Shown one piece after another: positions 59,181 to 64,000 of a DNA stretch of 64,000 nt; position 1 is the first letter of the stretch, and each line of letters begins with the position of its first letter. A program made the position numbers and the translations under genes. Where the stretch lies: positions 1 to 64,000 of the forward strand of contig NZ_WPNZ01000030.1 in assembly GCF_009755605.1 (NCBI RefSeq). Direction: 5' to 3'. The notes beneath the pieces were generated by a model, which was given only the letters and a program-made list of their open reading frames with translations, was not told the origin of the DNA and searched no databases. Source of the stretch: Streptomyces typhae. Lineage in GTDB: Bacteria; Actinomycetota; Actinomycetes; Streptomycetales; Streptomycetaceae.

Positions 59181-59345
59181 GGTCCTGCGCGTCGGCTGGG
59201 CGTGAGCGTGCCTGGTCCTGCGTGTCGGCCTGGTGTGAGCGTGCCCGGACTGGCGCGTCGGCCGCGTGTGAGCGAGCCCGGACCGGCGCGTCGGCCGGAC
59301 GCGTTCGTGCCCGGTCCGACCAGCCGACCGGACGCGTTCGTGTCC
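59181..59345. repeat. five 33-bp tandem repeats after the FKBP gene
   Basis: Units GGTCCTGCGCGTCGGCTGGG plus 13 bases begin at 59181, 59214, 59247, 59280 and 59313, diverging progressively. The period is a multiple of three, so the repeats read as 11-residue units (VPGPARRPDA-like) on both strands, but I see no expression signal. Confidence 0.93.
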
Positions 59346-59361
59346 GACCGGAAGTGTCCGA

Positions 59362-59395
59362 CGAGGGCCCATGCCTGTTCCGGCATGGGCCCTCG
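59362..59395. terminator. terminator after the FKBP genes
   Basis: CGAGGGCCCATGCC, loop TGTTCC, exact complement (59382-59395). Confidence 0.9.
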
Positions 59396-59521
59396 CCTGT
59401 CCCGTACCGGAACCCTTCCGGGCCGTATCCCCTGCCCTCGACTGCCCCCCGGCCGCCCTCGGCTTTTGCCGCGACACCCCCTGGCGGTACGGTCGTCGGT
59501 CGGGAGAGAGAAAGGGCGTCG

Positions 59522-60538
59522 ATGGCCATTGCCAAGGCCGAGCGGCTCATGAATCTGGCGCTGTGTCTGCTCGGGACCCGGCGACCGCTCAGCAAGCGCG
59601 AGCTGCGGGAGTCCATCGAGGCCTATGTCGAGGCCTTCGGCCCTGCACCGGGCGCCGCCTTCGGCCCCGGCCGCAGCGCGCTCTCCGGGCCGCCCGCCGG
59701 TTCCGAGGACTCCTTCAACCGCATGTTCGAGCGGGACAAGGACGACCTGCGGGAACTCGGCCTGGTCATCGAGACCGTGGAGAACCTCGACGGCGAGGTC
59801 GGCTATCTGGCCCGCCGCGACAGCAACCGGCTGCCGCCCGTCAGGCTCGACGCCGAGGAGGCCGCGGCCCTCGGCCTTGCCGCGAAGGTGTGGCAGCAGG
59901 CGAGGCTCGCCGGCGCGGCGAGCGGCGCCCTGCAGAAGCTGCGCGCCGCGGGCCTGCCCGAGGACGTCGACCCCTACGAGGCGCACGGCGCCCTCGAACC
60001 CCGCATCCCCGTGCACGAGGCGGCCTTCGAGCCGCTGATGCTGGCTTGCCGCGACCGCCGCCCCGTCGTCTTCGAGTACCGCAAGGCCACCGCCGCGCAC
60101 CCTGCCCCACGACACGTCGAGCCCTGGGCCCTGGAGTGCTGGCGCGGCCACTGGTACCTGGCGGGCTGGGACCGCGACCGCGAGGCCGAGCGCGTCTTCC
60201 GGCTCTCCCGCATCACCGGCAAGGTCCGCTCGCGGGCAGGGAAGTTCCGCGCCGAGGTGCCCGACGTGGTCACCGTGCGTGAGACCGTGGCGAGCTGGGC
60301 GGGCGAGAAGGCCGACCGCACCGCCCTGATCCGGCTCCGCAAGGGCGCCGGCTACCCCCTGCGCGCCAAGGCCGTCGGCGCCCGGGAACTCGACGAGGAC
60401 TGGGACGAGTTGGAGATTCCGTACGGGCACGGGCTCGACGCCTGGCTGGTGGAGTTCGGTCCTGACGTGGTGGTCGTCGAGCCCGCCGAGCTGCGGGCCG
60501 ACGTCGTGGACCGGCTGCGCGCCGTGGCCAAGGGCTGA
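59522..60538 (+). CDS. pafB: WYL-domain transcriptional regulator PafB
   Basis: 338 residues from ATG 59522. N-terminal winged helix (AERLMNLALCLLGTRRPLSK, RMFERDKDDLRELGLVIETV) and WYL domain (HVEPWALECWRGHWYLAGWD). With PafC it binds ssDNA or damaged DNA through WYL and activates DNA-repair genes. Encoded beyond pafA here, after the FKBP genes. The gap to pafC is only 17 bases. Confidence 0.94.
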   Translation: MAIAKAERLMNLALCLLGTRRPLSKRELRESIEAYVEAFGPAPGAAFGPGRSALSGPPAGSEDSFNRMFERDKDDLRELGLVIETVENLDGEVGYLARRDSNRLPPVRLDAEEAAALGLAAKVWQQARLAGAASGALQKLRAAGLPEDVDPYEAHGALEPRIPVHEAAFEPLMLACRDRRPVVFEYRKATAAHPAPRHVEPWALECWRGHWYLAGWDRDREAERVFRLSRITGKVRSRAGKFRAEVPDVVTVRETVASWAGEKADRTALIRLRKGAGYPLRAKAVGARELDEDWDELEIPYGHGLDAWLVEFGPDVVVVEPAELRADVVDRLRAVAKG

Positions 60539-60555
60539 GGGGGACGTAACCAGCA

Positions 60556-61551
60556 ATGGCCGCGAATGCCATCGACCAGACCAGGCGGATGCTGTCCCTG
60601 GTGACCTATCTGCGCGAGCGCCCCGGCGCCCGCGTCGCCGACGTGGCCCGCGCCTTCGGCATCAGCCAGGACGAGCTGATCTCCGACCTCGACGTGCTGC
60701 CGCTGTGCGGGACCAGCTTCCGCGGCGGCGACCTCCTCGACATCGACACCGACGGCGAGCGCATCTGGTGGCACAACCCGGACGACGTCGCCGAGCCGCT
60801 GCGGCTCGCCGCCGACGAGGCCACGGCGCTGCTCGTGGCCGCCCGCGCGGTGTCCACGCTGCCGGGCCTGCGGGAGAGCGACCGGCTCGCGCTGCTGCGC
60901 GCGACGGCGAAGCTGGAGGAGGCGGCGGGCGAGGCGGCCGGTGCCAGCTCGCGGCTCTCGGTCACCTTCGAGTCCGAGGGCGGCGTCTTCGCCGACGTCG
61001 ACCGTGCCATCTCCGAGCGCCGCAGACTCTGGATCCGCTACTACTCCCCGGCCCGCGACCAGCTCACCGAGCGGGAGATCGACCCGATCCGCCTGGTCAG
61101 CGTGGGCCACACCTATGTGGAGGCGTGGTGCCGCCGCTCCGAGGCGCGGCGCACCTTCCGGCTCGACCGGGTCGCCGAGATCAAGGTCCTCGACGAGCCG
61201 TCCGCACCCCCGGAGGTGGAGCTGCGGGACCTCTCCGCCGGGCTCGTGCAGCCCGCGGCCGAGGACCCGGAGGTCGTGGTCGAGGTCGGACCGGGGGGCC
61301 GCTGGGTCGCCGAGTACTACCCGCACGACAGCGCGGAGGAGCTGCCCGACGGCGGACTGCGCATCACCCTGCGCACCCCCGAACCGGCCTCCCTGCGCCG
61401 TCTCGCCCTGCGCCTCGGCCGGGACGGGCACATCGTCTCCCCGCAGGACCTGGCGGACAGCGCCCGGCGTGCGGCGCGCGAGGCCCTTGCCGCGTACGAG
61501 GAACAGGCGCCGGAGGCCGGCGCCGCCCCGGCGGACGGGCCCGCCCGGTGA
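60556..61551 (+). CDS. pafC: WYL-domain transcriptional regulator PafC
   Basis: 331 residues from ATG 60556. Winged helix (SLVTYLRERPGARVADVARA) with the shorter PafC N-terminus and a WYL domain (RLVSVGHTYVEAWCRRSEAR). Acts with PafB as a heterodimeric activator of LexA-independent mycobacterial DNA-damage genes. The C-terminal 20 residues are Ala/Pro-rich. Confidence 0.94.
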   Translation: MAANAIDQTRRMLSLVTYLRERPGARVADVARAFGISQDELISDLDVLPLCGTSFRGGDLLDIDTDGERIWWHNPDDVAEPLRLAADEATALLVAARAVSTLPGLRESDRLALLRATAKLEEAAGEAAGASSRLSVTFESEGGVFADVDRAISERRRLWIRYYSPARDQLTEREIDPIRLVSVGHTYVEAWCRRSEARRTFRLDRVAEIKVLDEPSAPPEVELRDLSAGLVQPAAEDPEVVVEVGPGGRWVAEYYPHDSAEELPDGGLRITLRTPEPASLRRLALRLGRDGHIVSPQDLADSARRAAREALAAYEEQAPEAGAAPADGPAR

Positions 61552-61711
61552 CCGCGCCGCGCCGCGCCCCGCAGCAGGGGAGCGATCTGGCGTGGGGCTG
61601 CCGGTGGGGCGGCTCCGCCCCGCGCGGGGCGGACGGCCCGGCGCGGGCCCCCGGCCCGGCGGCCGGAGCGGGGCCGGTTGTGGTCGTCAGAGCCGAGGAG
61701 AGTCGCACAGT

Positions 61712-61966
61712 ATGACGCTGATGCCCCTTTCGTCGCCTTCGGTGGCCGCGGTCCTCTTCAAGGCCGCCTGCCCCGACTGCCGGGCCCGTTTCGAGCTCTC
61801 CGCGGGCGCGCTGCGGCTGGCCATCGGTGCCAGCCGGCGGACGACCTTCTACTCCTTCACCTGCCCGGAGTGCGGCAACGCCGTGCGCAAGCCCGCCGGT
61901 GAGCGCATCGTCGAACTCCTCACCGGGGGCGGGGTGCGGACGCTGCGGCTGCACTCGACGCTCTAG
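61712..61966 (+). CDS. small zinc-ribbon protein
   Basis: 84 residues from ATG 61712 (GAGGAG upstream). Two CxxC knuckles, AACPDCRARFELSAG and FTCPECGNAVRKPAGE, make a zinc ribbon that may bind nucleic acid or a protein. Conserved position between pafC and tatA in Streptomyces as I recall; function not known. Confidence 0.82.
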   Translation: MTLMPLSSPSVAAVLFKAACPDCRARFELSAGALRLAIGASRRTTFYSFTCPECGNAVRKPAGERIVELLTGGGVRTLRLHSTL

Positions 61967-61986
61967 CCTCGACTAGGCTCGACCTC

Positions 61987-62184
61987 ATGTTCTGGGCGAT
62001 GCTGGCGGTGGGCACGGGCTTCTGCGGCCTCGCCGTCCTGAGTGTGTTCGCGATCAAGGTCTTCGTGGAGGCCCAGCGGCTCGGCAGGCAGGTGACCGAG
62101 ACCACACAGAGGATCAACCGCGCCGCCGAGGACCTGGAGAAGGCGGCGACGGGAGTGGCCCGCGCGGGCCGGGACCTCGGCTGA
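61987..62184 (+). CDS. small membrane protein
   Basis: 65 residues from ATG 61987, 20 bases after the zinc-ribbon gene. One N-terminal membrane helix (WAMLAVGTGFCGLAVLSVFA), then a charged amphipathic helix (EAQRLGRQVTETTQRINRAA). The layout resembles short scaffold or DUF948-like proteins. Function unknown. Confidence 0.75.
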   Translation: MFWAMLAVGTGFCGLAVLSVFAIKVFVEAQRLGRQVTETTQRINRAAEDLEKAATGVARAGRDLG

Positions 62185-62428
62185 GTCCGCCGGGCCGGTA
62201 GCGCCCCACCGGGGCCTTCGCGCCGAGGCGGCCTGTCAACACCCCAGGGCAGCCGGGTACGCTGCTGAAGTGGTCCGAAATGTGAGGCGCGGGCCGCAAC
62301 TGGGAGTATGCACAGGGATTGCCCTGCGTTTACTCCAGGGGGTTACGATCGCAGCCAAGCCCGGTGGTCGGACGACTGTCCGACAGCCGGTCCGAAATCT
62401 GACGCCTCGGTGAAGAAGGTAGACAGCT

Positions 62429-62719
62429 ATGGGTAGGCTCGGCCCCACCGAGATCATTCTGATCCTCGTCATCCTGGTCCTGCTCTTCGGTGCGAAGAAG
62501 CTGCCGGACATGGCCCGTTCCCTCGGCAAGTCGGCGCGGATCCTCAAGAGCGAGGCCAAGGCGATGAAGTCGGACGGCAAGAAGGACGAGGAGGCCCCGG
62601 CCGACCCGCCCGCGCCCGCCGACCAGACCGCTCCGCAGCAGCGCACCATCCAGGCCGCCCCCGGTGACGTGACCAGCTCGCGCCCCGTCGCCGAGCCCAC
62701 CGACACGACGAAGCGCTGA
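62429..62719 (+). CDS. tatA: twin-arginine translocase subunit TatA
   Basis: 96 residues from ATG 62429. Membrane helix GPTEIILILVILVLLFGAKK followed by an FGxKKLP-type hinge (LLFGAKKLPDMARSLGKSAR) and an acidic, Pro-rich tail. Forms the pore for folded proteins. A lone TatA/TatB-like subunit here; TatB should be elsewhere. tatC follows after 51 bases. Confidence 0.95.
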   Translation: MGRLGPTEIILILVILVLLFGAKKLPDMARSLGKSARILKSEAKAMKSDGKKDEEAPADPPAPADQTAPQQRTIQAAPGDVTSSRPVAEPTDTTKR

Positions 62720-62770
62720 CCCAAGGCCGGCCCCGACGAGCCGGCCTGCCGCACGAGATGAGGACGTGGG

Positions 62771-63706
62771 TTGCTTAAGTCTGCCCGCAACAAGGAGCGG
62801 GACCCCGAGGGGCGGATGCCGCTCGCGGACCATCTGCGTGAACTCCGCAACCGGCTTGCCAAGGGACTCCTCGCGGTCACGATCGTCTCGATCGTGGCGG
62901 CCTTCTACAGCCAGCAGCTGATGGACTTCCTCTCGGACCCGGTGCCGCGCTGCAAGGAGGGTCTGGGCGAGTCCACCGGCGGCTCCTGTGCCGTCGTCTC
63001 CTACACCAAACTCCTGTCGCCGTTCACCACCACGGTGAAGGTCAGCCTCATGGCGGGTGTCGTCCTCTCCAGCCCGGTCTGGCTGTACCAGCTCTGGGCC
63101 TTCGTCGCCCCGGGGCTGCACAAGAGCGAGCGCAAGTACACCTACGCGTTCGTCGCCGCCGCGGTGCCGCTGTTCTTCGCCGGCGCCTGGCTCGCGTACG
63201 TGATCATGCCGATCAGCATGCGCGTGCTCCTCGGCATCACGCCCGACGGCGCGTCGAACATCCTCGAGATGGACGACATCCTCGACTTCAGCGTCAGGAT
63301 GGTCCTGGTCTTCGGCGCCTCCTTCGAACTGCCGCTGCTGCTCGTGATGCTGAACATGACCGGCATCGTCACCGGACGCCGCATGCTCGGCTGGTGGCGC
63401 GGCGTGGTGATGGGCGTGTTCATCTTCGGCGCGGTCGCCACGCCGACGACCGACCCGCTCGGCATGCTCGCCCTCGCGGGCCCCATCGTGGTCCTCTACT
63501 TCATCGCCGTCGGCTTCTCCGTCCTCAACGACAAGCGTCGCCGCCGGGGCGACCCGGACGCGGAACTCGACGACGACGAGGCCTCCGAGCTCGACCTCAC
63601 ACCCGAGCCCATCGCCCCCGCACCCACCGCCAAGGCGCTGCCGGAGCAGGTCAACGGCGACGGCTCCCGGACGGCGAAGTACAACGGCTACGACGACGTC
63701 ACCTGA
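62771..63706 (+). CDS. tatC: twin-arginine translocase subunit TatC
   Basis: 311 residues from TTG 62771, chosen because GAGGACG lies six bases upstream and the next ATG (62816) would cut conserved sequence. Six membrane helices; MPLADHLRELRNRLAKGLLA at the N-terminus and SFELPLLLVMLNMTGIVTGR inside are TatC hallmarks. It recognises the RR signal peptide. The C-terminal 60 residues are an acidic extension (DDDEASELDLTPEP) typical of actinobacteria. Confidence 0.94.
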   Translation: MLKSARNKERDPEGRMPLADHLRELRNRLAKGLLAVTIVSIVAAFYSQQLMDFLSDPVPRCKEGLGESTGGSCAVVSYTKLLSPFTTTVKVSLMAGVVLSSPVWLYQLWAFVAPGLHKSERKYTYAFVAAAVPLFFAGAWLAYVIMPISMRVLLGITPDGASNILEMDDILDFSVRMVLVFGASFELPLLLVMLNMTGIVTGRRMLGWWRGVVMGVFIFGAVATPTTDPLGMLALAGPIVVLYFIAVGFSVLNDKRRRRGDPDAELDDDEASELDLTPEPIAPAPTAKALPEQVNGDGSRTAKYNGYDDVT

Positions 63707-63725
63707 GGCACCGCACGACCGCACC

Positions 63726-63754
63726 GGGGCCGGACGCACACCGCGTCCGGCCCC
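63726..63754. terminator. tatC terminator
   Basis: GGGGCCGGACGC, loop ACACC, GCGTCCGGCCCC, 20 bases past the stop. Confidence 0.9.
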
Positions 63755-63793
63755 TTCTGGTTGCCGGGGCGGGCCGCCTTGTAGGGTCCGCCC

Positions 63794-64000
63794 GTGACCA
63801 GCGAGATCACTCTCTTCGTCAATCCCACCGCGGGCCGCGGCCGCGGAGCGCACGCCGCGCAGCCCGCCGCGGCGGCCCTGCGGGCGGCCGGGTTCTCCGT
63901 GCGCACCGTCATCGGCGAGGACGCCGGGGACGCCCTGCGCCGGGCCCGTGCGGCCGTCGACGGGGGCACCGGAGCCCTGATAGCCGTCGGGGGCGACGGC
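63794..64000 (+). CDS. diacylglycerol kinase-like protein, N-terminal part (runs off the right edge)
   Basis: 69 codons from GTG 63794 to the window end. Start VTSEITLFVNPTAGRGRG matches the nucleotide-binding loop of DAGK catalytic domains (NPxxG), and the visible end GALIAVGGDG is the start of the GGDG motif. It should phosphorylate diacylglycerol or a sphingoid-like lipid at the membrane. The rest is outside the window. Confidence 0.82.
   Translation, partial: MTSEITLFVNPTAGRGRGAHAAQPAAAALRAAGFSVRTVIGEDAGDALRRARAAVDGGTGALIAVGGDG

Larger units (their letters stand above)
59174..59521. other. 348-bp gap: 33-bp repeats and a hairpin before pafB
   Basis: Five 33-bp tandem repeats occupy 59181-59345, then a perfect 14-bp hairpin (59362-59395). 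The remaining 126 bases are GC-rich leader of pafB. No gene; forward-frame 11-residue repeats there lack a ribosome site. Confidence 0.8.

Noticed and set aside
59181..59345. CRISPR-like repeat array
   Set aside because: The units are contiguous with no spacers of separate sequence, and there are no cas genes in the window.
61712..62184. Possibility that the two small genes before tatA are spurious
   Set aside because: Kept as genes: each has its own ribosome site or close spacing, CxxC pairs or a clear membrane helix, and biased third codon positions.

Overview
The window is about 72% GC actinobacterial chromosome. Its gene set points clearly to Streptomyces: chaplins, the glycerol (gyl) operon with GylR, mycothiol ligase, and the Pup-proteasome and Tat loci in series. 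From memory, the order from the chaplins (left) to tatC (right) matches the S. coelicolor stretch SCO1675 down to SCO1632, read in reverse. That comparison is recalled, not computed.

Layout. 1-2290 is the edge of a decayed mobile region: an IS5-type transposase end, the last residues of a DNA cytosine methyltransferase, and a large serine recombinase broken by a one-base slip in a C8 run. It abuts tRNA-Leu(GAG) (2270-2355). 2533-17654 is core: an M20 peptidase, a short and a long chaplin, DUF5703, an acidic hypothetical, a RecD2-like protein with destroyed nucleotide-binding motifs, an aldo/keto reductase, an LLM oxidoreductase, a ferritin-like protein and CorA. It ends with a phosphatase / DUF3090 / kinase-like trio just upstream of mshC. 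17847-20384 is a two-gene module, a Gln-rich protein and a signal-less subtilase, that share a C-terminal domain. 20678-26611 (minus strand) holds a PAC2 protein, a FadR-type regulator and four metabolic enzymes (ferredoxin-reductase-like, sulfite-oxidase-like, amidohydrolase, nucleoside phosphorylase). 26908-33323 holds an LLM enzyme and gylR-glpF-glpK-glpD. 33595-41700 holds metH, a HAD phosphatase and two tandem solute-binding lipoproteins without transporter genes.

The right third is a protein-turnover and export region. It contains a response regulator, a RecB-type nuclease, an M50/CBS protease, trmI, a secreted hypothetical and a ferredoxin. The Pup-proteasome system follows: arc, dop, pup, prcB, prcA, a LacI/MFS pair, pafA, two FKBP isomerases, pafB and pafC. 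Then come two small proteins, tatA, tatC and the start of a diacylglycerol-kinase-like gene that runs off the end. Pup is conjugated by PafA and removed by Dop, Arc unfolds pupylated proteins into the PrcA/PrcB core, and PafB/PafC are DNA-damage transcription activators.

The most notable observations are: the kinase-like / phosphatase / DUF3090 trio beside mshC; the subtilase plus Gln-rich pair with a shared GEWR domain; the pseudo-RecD2; matching 17-bp GylR-type sites; a perfect 29-bp inverted repeat between lacI and the MFS gene; and at least eleven unrelated short tandem repeats, mostly starting just past stop codons.
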